64,000 nucleotides of DNA from JAGQYH01 sp041393015 (GCA_041393015.1 JAWKKV010000010.1:62001-126000); one strand, 5' to 3'; shown: positions 25,238 to 33,957, numbered from the stretch's first letter. Numbers and translations are program-made. Notes: generated by a model not told the origin, from the letters alone.

Positions 25238-26425
25238 TCAATTGTACAATCTTGCCTTATCCAAATTATCTTCTTCGAACACTTCGTTGGTATAATCCTT
25301 CAAATGATTGTAAACCGTATCTCTTTCAATTGGTGTTCTTCCAATTTCTCTTATTAGATTAACAATTTGACGTGTGGTTAACACCGGAGATTGCTCTTCA
25401 GATCCTGCCATAGAGTAAATTTTAGTCGAATCATCAATGGTTCCATCAATATCATTTACACCATAATTAAGAAGAATTTGAGCCGTTGTTCTGCCGATCA
25501 TTGGCCAATATGCTTTTAAATGTGGGAAGTTATCCATATAAATTCTACTAATCGCATAACACTTTAAATCCTCAATCATCGTTACCTCAGGCACATCAGA
25601 CATTTGATTGTCTTTATTTCTGAATTTTAAAGGAATAAAAGTATTGAAACCACCGGTTTTATCTTGTAAAGTCCTCAATCTATCCATATGATCAATTCTG
25701 TGCGCATAAGATTCCACATGACCGTAAAGCATAGTGGCGTTACTCGGCATACCTAAGCTATGAGCCGTTTCATGAATTTCTAACCATTGCGCTGTTGAAC
25801 ATTTATCCTCACAAATTTGGGCTCTAATTTCTTCATCAAAAATTTCTGCACCACCACCTGGCAATGAATTCTGACCGCAATCTTTTAAATATTGCAATCC
25901 TTCTTTGTAAGACATTTTAGCTTTTCGGCACATGTACTCCAATTCTACTGCAGTAAATGCCTTCACGTGCATGTCTGGCCTTAGCTTTTTAATTTCCTTA
26001 ATCAAATCTCCAAAGAAGTGTAATCCCATTTTTGGATGCACGCCACCTACGATATGCACTTCAGTTACAGGTTTACCTTCATACCCTTTTACGATATCTA
26101 ACATTTGCTCTGCAGAATATTCCCAACCTTCCATTTTATGCTTTAACAATCTAGAATAGGAACAAAATTTACAGTCGAACACACAAATATTCGTAGGTTC
26201 AATATGAAAATTTCTATTGAAATAAGTAATGTCGCCGTGCCTTTTGTTTCGAATGTGATTCGCTAGAGCACCCACATATCCTAACTCCGCTTTTTCAAAA
26301 AGTAATACACCTTCGTCAAAAGTGATTCTTTCATCATTTAAAACCTTTTCTCCAATTTTCTTTAATTCAGGCGAAAGTTTTAACGACTGGATTAGCGTTT
26401 CTATATTATTTTCAGTAGAAATCAT
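25238..26425 (-). CDS. mqnE: Aminofutalosine synthase MqnE
   Basis: Radical SAM enzyme of the futalosine menaquinone pathway; it joins 3-(1-carboxyvinyl)oxybenzoate to S-adenosylmethionine to give aminofutalosine. The cluster motif is CVFDCKFC (Cys81, Cys85, Cys88) inside IEPTNICVFDCKFCSYSR. Family blocks VGGVHPKMGL, SLPGGGAEIFDEEIR and ATMLYGHVE are all present, and the length of 395 fits. The gene shows that this organism makes menaquinone by the futalosine route; the other mqn genes are not in the window. A 178-bp gap separates it from the MFS gene upstream. Confidence 0.95.
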   Translation of the reverse strand: MISTENNIETLIQSLKLSPELKKIGEKVLNDERITFDEGVLLFEKAELGYVGALANHIRNKRHGDITYFNRNFHIEPTNICVFDCKFCSYSRLLKHKMEGWEYSAEQMLDIVKGYEGKPVTEVHIVGGVHPKMGLHFFGDLIKEIKKLRPDMHVKAFTAVELEYMCRKAKMSYKEGLQYLKDCGQNSLPGGGAEIFDEEIRAQICEDKCSTAQWLEIHETAHSLGMPSNATMLYGHVESYAHRIDHMDRLRTLQDKTGGFNTFIPLKFRNKDNQMSDVPEVTMIEDLKCYAISRIYMDNFPHLKAYWPMIGRTTAQILLNYGVNDIDGTIDDSTKIYSMAGSEEQSPVLTTRQIVNLIREIGRTPIERDTVYNHLKDYTNEVFEEDNLDKARLYN

Positions 26426-26603
26426 ACTTTATTTTTTTAATCGCGAAAGGCGATATAATATCATTCACTCGACTACAGTTGAGCCAATATCCAACAAAAT
26501 TACGGATAAGCATACTTATATTGATTAAGGTAATTTTAAGCTAAATGTTTAGTTGAAATAATGATATTAATCATTCCATAAAAAGACATTTGCAGGCTTG
26601 GCT

Positions 26604-27836
26604 TTAAGCCAATGCTTGTCGCGGTTTTGTTACCATAAGTTTTTTCAAATAAACCAGTAAAACCAATGCGATTATACTGATAGCTGCCATTAAAATCCAA
26701 CAAGCATCATAACCGAATCTATCAGCTACTTGTACGCCCATATTGGGTCCAACAATATGGGCTAGTGAAAAAGTCATGGTAAACATTCCAAGATATTCTC
26801 CCGATCGTCCATTGGGCGCCCAATTCATGGCATAAGCATTGGCAAAAGGGAAAGCTAACATTTCACCGATGGTAATCAATAACACTCCTATCACAATTAC
26901 AGCTAACCAAGCATCAAAAATTAACACCAAGTAGCTTAAGCCTAACAACACGATTGAATATTGAAGAATTGTCAATTTCCTGGTCTTTCTGCCTTCAAAA
27001 AAACTGACCAAAGGCATTTCAAAAAAGAAAATTAATAATCCATTTAAAGCCATCAACCAACCAATTGTGCTTTCGCTTAACAAATGTTCCTCACGGTAAT
27101 AAAGTGGTAAGGATGAAAACAGTTGCATAAAAACTACGCCAATTAAAAAGAGAACCAATAGAAATAGCATATAAACATGGTCTCTATGCGCCGGTAAGCT
27201 TTTAACACGTTCGGCTGCTAATGCCAATTTATCAGCTGCCTTTTGTTTAATTTCTTTGGGTTTCAGTAAGATTAAAATAAGCAGTGCACCTAAAATACAA
27301 GTAATGCCATCAATCCAGAAAAGTCCGCCATAGCCTAAGGTGACAATAATAAAACCACCGGCAGCAGGTCCAAATGAGAAACCTAAGTTTATAGCTAATC
27401 TGATTAAAGTAATTGATCGTGTTCTATTTTCAGGTTTGCTATAGACAGTAATGGCGGTAAAATTAGCCGGTCTAAAAGTATCAGCCACCACCATAATTAG
27501 AAATATTCCAATAAAGAAGGATTCAAATGATCTAAAATATTGTAAAAAAATAAAACCAACACCTGTCGTAAAAAGACTTACGAACATAATTGGATAATAG
27601 CCAATTTTATCGGTAAGCTTGCCGCCTAACCATGAACCTATTAATGATCCTAATCCAAAACTAGTTAATATCCACCCTACTTGAGGCTTAGTAAAATCAA
27701 GGTCTTCGCTTAAATACAACACCAAAAAAGGAATAACCATTGTTCCTGCACGATTCACAAATGTGACGAATGCCAAAAACCAAACTTGTTTTCTAAGTCC
27801 GCTAAAAGTATTGATATATTTTTTTAAGTATTTCAC
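26604..27836 (-). CDS. MFS transporter
   Basis: Major facilitator superfamily permease, 410 residues, with 12 predicted membrane segments. The loop 2-3 motif A variant GSWLGGKLTDKIGYYP (about residues 68-83) and the central cytoplasmic loop (KPKEIKQKAADKLALAAERV) are typical of the drug/multidrug-like branch. The start is GTG 27836. A perfect TACCTTTG box ends 9 nt before it, and a long inverted repeat overlaps that promoter, suggesting repression by a dedicated regulator that is not adjacent. The substrate cannot be told from sequence. Downstream lies mqnE, with no evident link. Confidence 0.88.
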   Translation of the reverse strand: MKYLKKYINTFSGLRKQVWFLAFVTFVNRAGTMVIPFLVLYLSEDLDFTKPQVGWILTSFGLGSLIGSWLGGKLTDKIGYYPIMFVSLFTTGVGFIFLQYFRSFESFFIGIFLIMVVADTFRPANFTAITVYSKPENRTRSITLIRLAINLGFSFGPAAGGFIIVTLGYGGLFWIDGITCILGALLILILLKPKEIKQKAADKLALAAERVKSLPAHRDHVYMLFLLVLFLIGVVFMQLFSSLPLYYREEHLLSESTIGWLMALNGLLIFFFEMPLVSFFEGRKTRKLTILQYSIVLLGLSYLVLIFDAWLAVIVIGVLLITIGEMLAFPFANAYAMNWAPNGRSGEYLGMFTMTFSLAHIVGPNMGVQVADRFGYDACWILMAAISIIALVLLVYLKKLMVTKPRQALA

Positions 27837-27845
27837 TTATTGCCA

Positions 27846-27853
27846 CAAAGGTA
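27846..27853 (-). promoter_or_regulatory. -7 box of the MFS gene
   Basis: TACCTTTG on the minus strand, an exact TAnnTTTG box, followed by TGGCAATAA and the GTG start. No convincing TTG -33 element; the region upstream is instead an inverted repeat. Confidence 0.5.
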
Positions 27854-27894
27854 TAGTTCGTTTACTAATTATTCGTAAACAAATTTGAACTATA
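27852..27894. promoter_or_regulatory. Inverted-repeat operator overlapping the MFS promoter
   Basis: TATAGTTC (27852-27859) and GAACTATA (27887-27894) are perfect inverted arms, with a nested pair GTTTAC (27860-27865) and GTAAAC (27875-27880). The outer left arm overlaps the -7 box. The layout suits a dimeric repressor; no candidate regulator gene is adjacent. Confidence 0.5.
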
Positions 27895-27938
27895 AGAACG
27901 CAATCTTTTTGCGTAGGTTAAATTAAATTGAGAAAAGA

Positions 27939-28754
27939 TTACTCTTTAAATTCCGGATTTCGCTTTTCCATTGAAGCTTGAAAAGCCTCCATTAAATCTG
28001 TAGACAATAACATTCCTGCATTCCATGTAGCAATATAATTTAAGCCATCTGCCACACTATGATCTCTAGAATATTGAAGCATCTCTTTGCTACCTCTTAT
28101 TGATAATGGAGATTTCGATGCAATAGTTTGTGCAATTGCCATTACGCCTTCTAACATTTCTTCTTTTGATTCGTAAACTGTATTGACAAATCCAACTGCT
28201 TTAGCTTCTTCACCAAACATTTTTCTTCCTGTAAATGCTAATTCTGACACCACTCCTTGAGGAATAATTTTGGGTAACCTTTGGAGCGTACCTAAATCAG
28301 CCACCATTCCCATATCAATTTCCTTAATGGTAAAAAAGGAATCTTTAGTGGCATAGCGCATATCGCAAGCGCAAGTAATATCTACACCGCCACCAATACA
28401 TCCACTGTGTATAGCCGCCAAAACAGGTTTTGGACAAGCCTCAATCGCATTGATAGGCGCTTGTAATTGTTTCACTAGTTTTCTAAGCTTCTCTCCTTTT
28501 CTGCCGCCACATTTCATGCTCGTTAAACTGCTTACTGACATCAGTAATTCTAAATCAATACCAGCAGTGAAGTGTTTACCTTCCCCACTTAGTACAATTG
28601 CTCTTACATTATTATCATCTGACAATGACTCAAAAATTGCTTGCATTTCTTCCCAGCATCCTTGATTAAAAGCATTCGCTTTATCAGGTCTATTGATTTT
28701 AACTTGAGCTACTCCTTCTGCTACTTCTACAATAAAATATTTGTAATCTGACAT
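27939..28754 (-). CDS. Enoyl-CoA hydratase/isomerase, dienoyl-CoA isomerase-like
   Basis: Crotonase-fold enzyme acting on acyl-CoA double bonds. The closest match I recognise is delta(3,5)-delta(2,4)-dienoyl-CoA isomerase (ECH1): the block KEIDMGMVADLGTLQRLPK aligns with the ECH1 active-site region, and the three acidic residues expected there are present as Asp125 (GGGVDIT), Glu145 (IKEID) and Asp153 (VADLG). Other shared stretches are ELAFTGRKM and GSKEMLQYSRDHSV. Length 271 is normal. This would let the cell degrade unsaturated fatty acids with odd-position double bonds. The small gene 28761-29246 lies 6 bp upstream on the same strand and is probably co-transcribed. Confidence 0.88.
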   Translation of the reverse strand: MSDYKYFIVEVAEGVAQVKINRPDKANAFNQGCWEEMQAIFESLSDDNNVRAIVLSGEGKHFTAGIDLELLMSVSSLTSMKCGGRKGEKLRKLVKQLQAPINAIEACPKPVLAAIHSGCIGGGVDITCACDMRYATKDSFFTIKEIDMGMVADLGTLQRLPKIIPQGVVSELAFTGRKMFGEEAKAVGFVNTVYESKEEMLEGVMAIAQTIASKSPLSIRGSKEMLQYSRDHSVADGLNYIATWNAGMLLSTDLMEAFQASMEKRNPEFKE

Positions 28755-28760
28755 TTAATT

Positions 28761-29246
28761 CTAGTTTAAGGTTTGTTTTTGCGAAAGTGCTAATACATGA
28801 AAGAATTTACCATTATCTAATTCAAATCCTTGTTGCATAAATGCAAAGACATCTTCGTTCTTCGATTTAACATAACTCTGTTGATCTGAAATTACTTTTA
28901 ATCCTTTTGGAGGACTCAAGATCGCATTTTTAATTGCTTCATTATCTGTAAAATCAATATTAGCTCCTTCGTCGGCTACTAATCCATGTATTTCAATGGT
29001 TTCTGCCAAAAATCTGATACAGATGATTGACGTTCTATCATTTTTTCTTAAATATTCAATTCTAGACAACGCTTTTTCCATCACTATATCGCTAAAAATA
29101 TCGATCAAATCATTAGCTTTCTCAGGTTCTTCAACTTTCAGAAGTTCCCAATCTGTTGCCATTACACTATTCGTAACTAAAAATTGAACAAAATCTTGTT
29201 CTAAGATATTTAGTTCTTCATTAGTTAGTCTTCTATACTTAAGCAT
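28761..29246 (-). CDS. Conserved Bacteroidota protein (DUF6495-like), unknown function
   Basis: Protein of 161 residues that I recognise only as resembling the Bacteroidota-specific DUF6495 group by its start LKYRRLTNEELNILEQDFVQ and by DLIDIFSDIVMEKALSRIEY. No signal peptide, membrane segment or catalytic motif is visible; the fold looks alpha/beta with a helical N-terminus. It is 6 bp upstream of the dienoyl-CoA isomerase-like gene and divergent from the DUF2461 gene, whose start is only 27 bp away, so the two promoters must overlap. Confidence 0.7.
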   Translation of the reverse strand: MLKYRRLTNEELNILEQDFVQFLVTNSVMATDWELLKVEEPEKANDLIDIFSDIVMEKALSRIEYLRKNDRTSIICIRFLAETIEIHGLVADEGANIDFTDNEAIKNAILSPPKGLKVISDQQSYVKSKNEDVFAFMQQGFELDNGKFFHVLALSQKQTLN

Positions 29247-29273
29247 ATTTTATTATTCATTATTTTCGCAAAG

Positions 29274-29969
29274 ATGAGCACAAAAATATTAAAATCCAGC
29301 TTTAGCTTCTTAACAGATCTTAAAAAGAATAATAACAGAGAGTGGTTTAAAGATCATAAAAAGCAATATGATACAGCCAGGGAAAACATTATTGATTTCG
29401 CAGATGAAATGTTGCTAGGATTAAATCATTACGACAATATTGAAACGCCATCCGGTAAAAAATCACTGTATAGAATTTATAGAGACGTGCGTTTTTCAAA
29501 AGACAAAACACCTTATAATGTACATTGGAGTGGCGGTTTTAGCAGATCAGGCAAAGCATTAAGAGGCAGTTATTACTTTAGAATTGAAAGCGGGAATAAA
29601 TCTGGCATTGGTGGCGGTTTCTGGGGACCTAACAGTAATGATATGGCATTAATTAGAAGTCACTTTGCACAAGAACCAGAGCGCTTAAAAGAAATTTTAG
29701 ACGATAAAAATTTTAAAAAATTATTTGGTAAAATGCAAGGAGAACAGTTGAAATCTGCTCCCAGAGGTTATTCTGTAGATCATCCTGCCATCGACCTTTT
29801 GCGATATAAACAATTCTTTGCTTTCAGAGAATTTACAGATAAAGAAGTTTTAGATGAGAATTTCTCAAAAGAGGCTTTAAAAACATTTTTAGCAATTCGT
29901 CCATTTTTTGATTACATGAGTGAGATTCTAACCACGAATTTAAATGGAGAATCTTTGTTGGAGGATTGA
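29274..29969 (+). CDS. DUF2461 family protein
   Basis: Protein of 231 residues of the DUF2461 (TIGR02453) family: the opening SSFSFLTDLKKNNNREWFKD, the central RIYRDVRFSKDKTPYNVHWS and the glycine-rich GIGGGFWGP are family hallmarks. It has no signal peptide or membrane segment. Function is unknown in all members I know of. ATG 29274 gives the usual start. The gene is divergent from 28761-29246 and is followed by a palindromic repeat (29982-30087). Confidence 0.88.
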   Translation: MSTKILKSSFSFLTDLKKNNNREWFKDHKKQYDTARENIIDFADEMLLGLNHYDNIETPSGKKSLYRIYRDVRFSKDKTPYNVHWSGGFSRSGKALRGSYYFRIESGNKSGIGGGFWGPNSNDMALIRSHFAQEPERLKEILDDKNFKKLFGKMQGEQLKSAPRGYSVDHPAIDLLRYKQFFAFREFTDKEVLDENFSKEALKTFLAIRPFFDYMSEILTTNLNGESLLED

Positions 29970-29981
29970 TGCGTTTTATTT

Positions 29982-30087
29982 TGTACCTAAAGGCACAATG
30001 CCAATATAAATATTGGATGTTAAATCCCTTTAGGGATTACATCAAGGTAGAAATATTAAACGAAATTTTACTGTGCCTTTAGGTACA
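29982..30087. repeat. Cloverleaf-like palindromic repeat beside the RAYT gene
   Basis: Outer arms TGTACCTAAAGGCACA (29982-29997) and TGTGCCTTTAGGTACA (30072-30087) are perfect 16-bp inverted repeats. Inside are two more perfect hairpins, CCAATA/TATTGG (30001-30016) and AATCCC/GGGATT (30023-30038). It ends 14 bp before the transposase stop codon. It is REPIN-like in layout and probably the single-stranded substrate of the adjacent transposase family. Confidence 0.65.
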
Positions 30088-30101
30088 GCATATGGACAAT
30101 T

Positions 30102-30563
30102 CTATTCAATAGGCTTAAAAAGATAATCCTCATTATATTCGACATTAAACTCATTAAGTATCTTTTTGTATTCTTCTAGAAATGATGTTTGCTTGTGATG
30201 CTGTTCTTGATTTTTAATATATCTTATAACGTTAGGAATAGCATCTCGACTGTAAGAAAATGCGCCATAACCGGCTTGCCAAGAAAATTTAGATTTGATT
30301 AACCTCTTTTTATTAATCCATAAAGATGAATCTTGTTTCACCTGTTTGATTAAATCAGACAAAGATTGTGTTGGACGCATTCCTATTAAAATATGAATAT
30401 CATCTGATGTACCATTAATCTGTAATAGCTTATGTCCATGATTTTGAATGATACCAGTTATATATTTATATAATTCGTCTTTCCATTTATCCCTTATAAA
30501 CGACTCTCTATTTTTCACTGTAAAAACAACTTGAATATGGATTTGAGTATAGGTGTTGGCCAT
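30102..30563 (-). CDS. IS200-like / REP-associated tyrosine transposase, HUH motif degenerate
   Basis: Y1 transposase family protein (153 residues) acting on single-stranded DNA hairpins. The N-terminus MANTYTQIHIQVVFTVKNRE, the block GKxSWQAGYGAFSYSRDAIP-type (residues 92-110) and RYIKNQEQHH with the candidate catalytic Tyr115 are typical. The metal-binding HUH motif is altered: where relatives have D-H-V-H, this protein has D-D-I-H (residues 54-57), so the first His is Asp. It may be inactive, or a domesticated version. A palindromic cloverleaf repeat lies at its 3' side. No complete IS ends are seen on the 5' side (30564-30712). Confidence 0.85.
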   Translation of the reverse strand: MANTYTQIHIQVVFTVKNRESFIRDKWKDELYKYITGIIQNHGHKLLQINGTSDDIHILIGMRPTQSLSDLIKQVKQDSSLWINKKRLIKSKFSWQAGYGAFSYSRDAIPNVIRYIKNQEQHHKQTSFLEEYKKILNEFNVEYNEDYLFKPIE

Positions 30564-30696
30564 CTGTTTATCTTTTTCAATACATAAGAGACAAATTCAC
30601 TACAAATTCCATAAATACAACATCTACTAGTTACATCATTAGTAGCAACTTACGTTAAAATATTTCAAATTAATTTATCCTTTAAAGTTGAATGCA

Positions 30697-30704
30697 TACA
30701 TTTG
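30697..30704 (+). promoter_or_regulatory. -7 box of prfB, 8 nt before ATG
   Basis: TACATTTG, an exact TAnnTTTG box, followed by CCAATGTT and ATG 30713. Predicts a leader of at most a couple of nucleotides. No clear TTG -33 element. Confidence 0.5.
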
Positions 30705-30712
30705 CCAATGTT

Positions 30713-31796
30713 ATGACAAACGAACAATATAAATCCCTGGAAGAAAGGCTGATTAGCTTAAGGGACTATCTTTGACATTCTCGCCAAAGTAGAAGAAATA
30801 AAAGACGACGAAGCCAAAACGCTATCAAGTAATTTTTGGGACGATCCGAAATCAGCACAGGTTTTACTAAAGCAAATAAAAGTCAATAAAGACTGGGTTG
30901 CCCTTTACCAATCCGCCCAATCAGTTTTTGATGATCTTGCTGTTCTAAATGAATTTTTCCAAGAAGGAGAAAGTAGTGAAGAAGAAGTTGATCAGCAATA
31001 TAAAAAAGCTGTTGATGCAGTAGATGAACTTGAGTTCAAAGCCACTTTAAATGGTGAAGAAGATGGCTTGGGAGCAATTTTAACTATTAATGCCGGAGCC
31101 GGTGGCACAGAAAGTTGTGATTGGGCGGCAATGCTGATGAGAATGTATTTGATGTGGGGCGAAAAAAACAAACTTAAGATTAAAGAATTAGATGCTGTTG
31201 AAGGTGATGTTGCCGGATTCAAATCCGTTACATTAGAATTTACAGGTTCATTTGGTTATGGATTATTAAAAGGTGAAAGCGGTGTGCATCGATTGGTAAG
31301 AATCAGCCCATTTAACGCACAAGGAAAGCGACAAACAAGTTTTGCCTCTGTATTTGTTTATCCGGTGATTGACGACACCATTGAAATTGAAATAAATCCA
31401 GCAGATATAGAATGGGATACTTTTAGATCAAGTGGAGCAGGTGGCCAACATGTAAACAAGGTTGAAACCGCCGTAAGGGTAAGACATTTACCTTCAGGAA
31501 TTGTAGTAGAATGTCAAGAAAGTAGATCTCAACACGGCAATAGAGAAACTGCATTAAAAATGCTAAAATCTAGACTTTATCAGCAAGAATTAGAAAGAAG
31601 AAATGCTATTAGAGACGAGGAAGAAGCCGGCAAAATGAATATTGAATGGGGATCGCAAATTAGAAACTATGTTTTACATCCATACAAATTGGTAAAAGAT
31701 GTAAGAACCAATTACGAAACCAACAATGCTAATGCTGTGTTAGATGGTGAATTAGAGCCATTTATCAAAGCTTTATTGTTACATAAAACACATTAA
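30713..31796 (+). CDS. prfB: Peptide chain release factor 2, with programmed +1 frameshift
   Basis: Class I release factor reading UGA and UAA. The coding sequence is in two frames: codons 1-20 run from ATG 30713 (MTNEQYKSLEERL) to CTT 30770-30772, meet an in-frame TGA at 30773-30775, and continue after a +1 slip with GAC at 30774. The slip site AGGGACTATCTTTGAC has the classic CTTTGAC heptamer and an internal AGGGA Shine-Dalgarno-like stimulator. The main part shows the RF2 anticodon-mimic SPF (in RISPFNAQGKRQ) and the GGQ loop (SSGAGGQHVNKVE). The total is about 360 residues, normal. This is the usual autoregulation: low RF2 favours the slip. arsC-like gene follows after 3 bp. Confidence 0.96.
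30770..30775 (+). other. prfB: Programmed +1 ribosomal frameshift site in prfB
   Basis: CTT TGA C at codons 20-21, preceded by the Shine-Dalgarno-like AAGGGA (30760-30765). In a genome that hardly uses Shine-Dalgarno initiation, retention of the stimulator is notable. Confidence 0.92.
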
Positions 31797-31799
31797 ATT

Positions 31800-32141
31800 A
31801 TGATAGAAATTTATCACAATCCAAGATGTACAAAAAGTAGAGAGACTTTACAATTATTAGAATCTAAAGGAATCGAGCCAAAAGTAATTGAATATTTAAA
31901 AGATATTCCAACGGAGAAGGAGTTAAAAGAAATTTTGAAAAAATTAGGTATTAAAGCCTATGACCTTTTAAGACGAAATGAAGCCATTTTTAAAGAAGAA
32001 TATAAAGGCAAAGATCTAACGGAAGACCAATGGATTGAGGCAATGATTGAGCATCCAAAATTAATTGAACGACCTATAGTTATCAATGGTAAAAAAGCTG
32101 CTTTAGGTAGACCTCCTGAAAAAGTACTTGATATACTATAA
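31800..32141 (+). CDS. arsC: ArsC-like arsenate reductase (thioredoxin-fold, glutaredoxin type)
   Basis: Small cytoplasmic oxidoreductase of the ArsC/Spx fold, 113 residues. The catalytic Cys10 is in NPRCTKSRETL, and the downstream block ERPIVINGKKAALGRPPEKV with the cis-Pro/Arg region is typical of arsenate reductases that use glutathione or glutaredoxin, rather than Spx, which has CxxC. It starts 3 bp after the prfB stop and is likely in the same operon. No other arsenic genes (arsB, arsR) are nearby, so its natural role might be general thiol chemistry. The family call is secure; the substrate is less so. Confidence 0.85.
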   Translation: MIEIYHNPRCTKSRETLQLLESKGIEPKVIEYLKDIPTEKELKEILKKLGIKAYDLLRRNEAIFKEEYKGKDLTEDQWIEAMIEHPKLIERPIVINGKKAALGRPPEKVLDIL

Positions 32142-32151
32142 TCTATCATAC

Positions 32152-33366
32152 ATGAAAAAATCACTAGTACTTCTACTAATAGTTATTGCCATCACCTCTT
32201 GCAAAAAGAAAGGTGTATTGGAGGGAGATTGGTATGCTGCACTTAAAATCAATGATACCTTAGAAATTCCATTTGTTTTAAATATTAATGAAAGCAAGGT
32301 TTATTGGGATGTTAGTGTTTATAATGCCAATGAAACTATTCAATTGGATGCTACCCAGCTAAAGGATTCTCTATTTTTAAAATTTCCCGCGTTTGATTCT
32401 GAGTTAAGATTAAAGATTAAAAATAGAGGCAGATTAGAAGGCAAATGGTATAATTATGATAAAGATGACTATACCATGCCTGTTTATGCCAATTATGATA
32501 TTAACAAATATATTACTTCTAATTCATTAGAAAATGTAACGGGTCAATGGGAAGTTCATTTTGCAGAAGGTAGTGAACAAGAGTGGCCAGCTATAGGATT
32601 GTTTGATCAGAATGAGAACGATGAATTGATAGGCACTTTTAGAACAGAAACAGGCGATTACCGATACTTAAGTGGCACGTTAAACGACAATAATTTTTCA
32701 GTATCTACTTTTGATGGTGCCAATGCCTACTTGTTTACTGCTGTTGTTAAAGATGATGGAGAAAGTATGGATGATGGGATGTTTTACTCCGGCAAACATT
32801 ACGAAACCAATTGGATTGCATATAAGAATAAAAATATTGAACTAAGTAATCCGGAAAGTCTAACACAACTAGTGGAGAACGAAAAATTTGAATTTACTTT
32901 TCCAAATTACGACTTTATAAATGAGACCACTTTCCCTTCTGAATTATATGATAATAAAGTAGTGATTATTCAAATATTTGGCTCGTGGTGCCCTAATTGC
33001 ATGGACGAAACTAAATACTTAACTAAGCTATACAAACAACACGAAAATGATGATTTTGAAATCATTGGAGTGGCGTTTGAGCACTCGCAAGACAAAGCAA
33101 AAATCACTTCTCGATTGACGAAATATATGGAAGACCTAGCAGTGGACTATACCATATTGTATGGCGGCAACTCTACTAAGGAATCTGCTAGTTTAGCCTT
33201 TCCAATGTTAGATCAAGTGAAGGCTTTCCCAACTACATTATTTATTGATAAAAAGGGTCAAGTTAGAAAAATACATACAGGATTTGATGGACCGGGAACC
33301 GGCGAAATTTACCGAAATTATAAAAGGTCTACAGATAAATTCATCAATACTCTTTTAGAAGAATAA
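32152..33366 (+). CDS. TlpA-like thioredoxin-domain lipoprotein
   Basis: Periplasmic thiol-disulfide protein anchored by lipid. The start at ATG 32152 gives a lipoprotein signal ending in the lipobox ITSC (Cys17); the longer frame to 32128 overlaps arsC and lacks a proper signal. Residues about 20-235 are a beta-rich, Bacteroidota-type N-terminal region of unknown role. The C-terminal TlpA/ResA-like thioredoxin fold contains the active site WCPNC (Cys280, Cys283) and the cis-Pro region KAFPTTLFIDKKG. Such proteins reduce disulfides, for example in c-type cytochrome maturation. It follows arsC by 10 bp and precedes miaE by 6 bp, so the four genes prfB-arsC-tlpA-miaE probably form one unit. Confidence 0.88.
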   Translation: MKKSLVLLLIVIAITSCKKKGVLEGDWYAALKINDTLEIPFVLNINESKVYWDVSVYNANETIQLDATQLKDSLFLKFPAFDSELRLKIKNRGRLEGKWYNYDKDDYTMPVYANYDINKYITSNSLENVTGQWEVHFAEGSEQEWPAIGLFDQNENDELIGTFRTETGDYRYLSGTLNDNNFSVSTFDGANAYLFTAVVKDDGESMDDGMFYSGKHYETNWIAYKNKNIELSNPESLTQLVENEKFEFTFPNYDFINETTFPSELYDNKVVIIQIFGSWCPNCMDETKYLTKLYKQHENDDFEIIGVAFEHSQDKAKITSRLTKYMEDLAVDYTILYGGNSTKESASLAFPMLDQVKAFPTTLFIDKKGQVRKIHTGFDGPGTGEIYRNYKRSTDKFINTLLEE

Positions 33367-33372
33367 AGCATT

Positions 33373-33957
33373 ATGAAGTTAAATTTGGATATAAAAGTAC
33401 CTAGTTCACAAGATTGGTTACATGCCGTTCTGAATCATTTTGACACCTTTTTGCAAGATCATGCCGATTGTGAACGCAAAGCATCTGCCATGGCGATGAG
33501 TTTTGTCGCCAAATATCCGGATAGAAAAGAGATCATTCCTGAGTTAATTGAAACCGCATTGGAGGAATTGGAGCATTTCCAAGAAGTCTATGCCATTATG
33601 GAGAAACGAAATATTAACTTACCGGCAAGTATGGCAAAAGACCCATATTTACAAGCTCTGCTCCCCTACTGCAGAAGTGATAGAGACAATAGATTTATGG
33701 ATCGTTTACTGATTGCATCCATTGCAGAAACCAGAGGCGCAGAAAGATTTAAAATGGTAGCTGATAATTTACAAGATGAAGATTTGGCAAAATTTTATAA
33801 AAAACTCTGGACATCTGAAGCAAAGCACGGGCATATTTTTGTTAAAATGGCGTTACATTATTTTTCTGAAGAGGAAGTCTACCCAAGATTAGAAGAGTTA
33901 CTTCAAAAAGAAAGCGAAATTATTGGTCAATTAGAAATTAGATCGGCTTTGCATTGA
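33373..33957 (+). CDS. miaE: tRNA-(ms2io6A37)-hydroxylase MiaE-like
   Basis: Non-heme diiron monooxygenase that hydroxylates the isopentenyl side chain of ms2i6A at position 37 of tRNA. The ferritin-like four-helix pattern with carboxylate/His ligands is visible: ALEELEHFQEV, SIAETRGAERF and WTSEAKHGHIF. The length of 194 residues is normal for MiaE. It is the last gene of the prfB operon; a stem-loop overlaps its stop codon and is followed by TTTCTTTG. The link to translation (RF2 and tRNA modification) makes the operon coherent. Confidence 0.9.
   Translation: MKLNLDIKVPSSQDWLHAVLNHFDTFLQDHADCERKASAMAMSFVAKYPDRKEIIPELIETALEELEHFQEVYAIMEKRNINLPASMAKDPYLQALLPYCRSDRDNRFMDRLLIASIAETRGAERFKMVADNLQDEDLAKFYKKLWTSEAKHGHIFVKMALHYFSEEEVYPRLEELLQKESEIIGQLEIRSALH

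Noticed and set aside
31068..31796. Release factor 2 as a truncated gene starting at 31068
   Set aside because: Upstream sequence continues the protein through the frameshift at 30770-30775 to ATG 30713, so the gene is complete.
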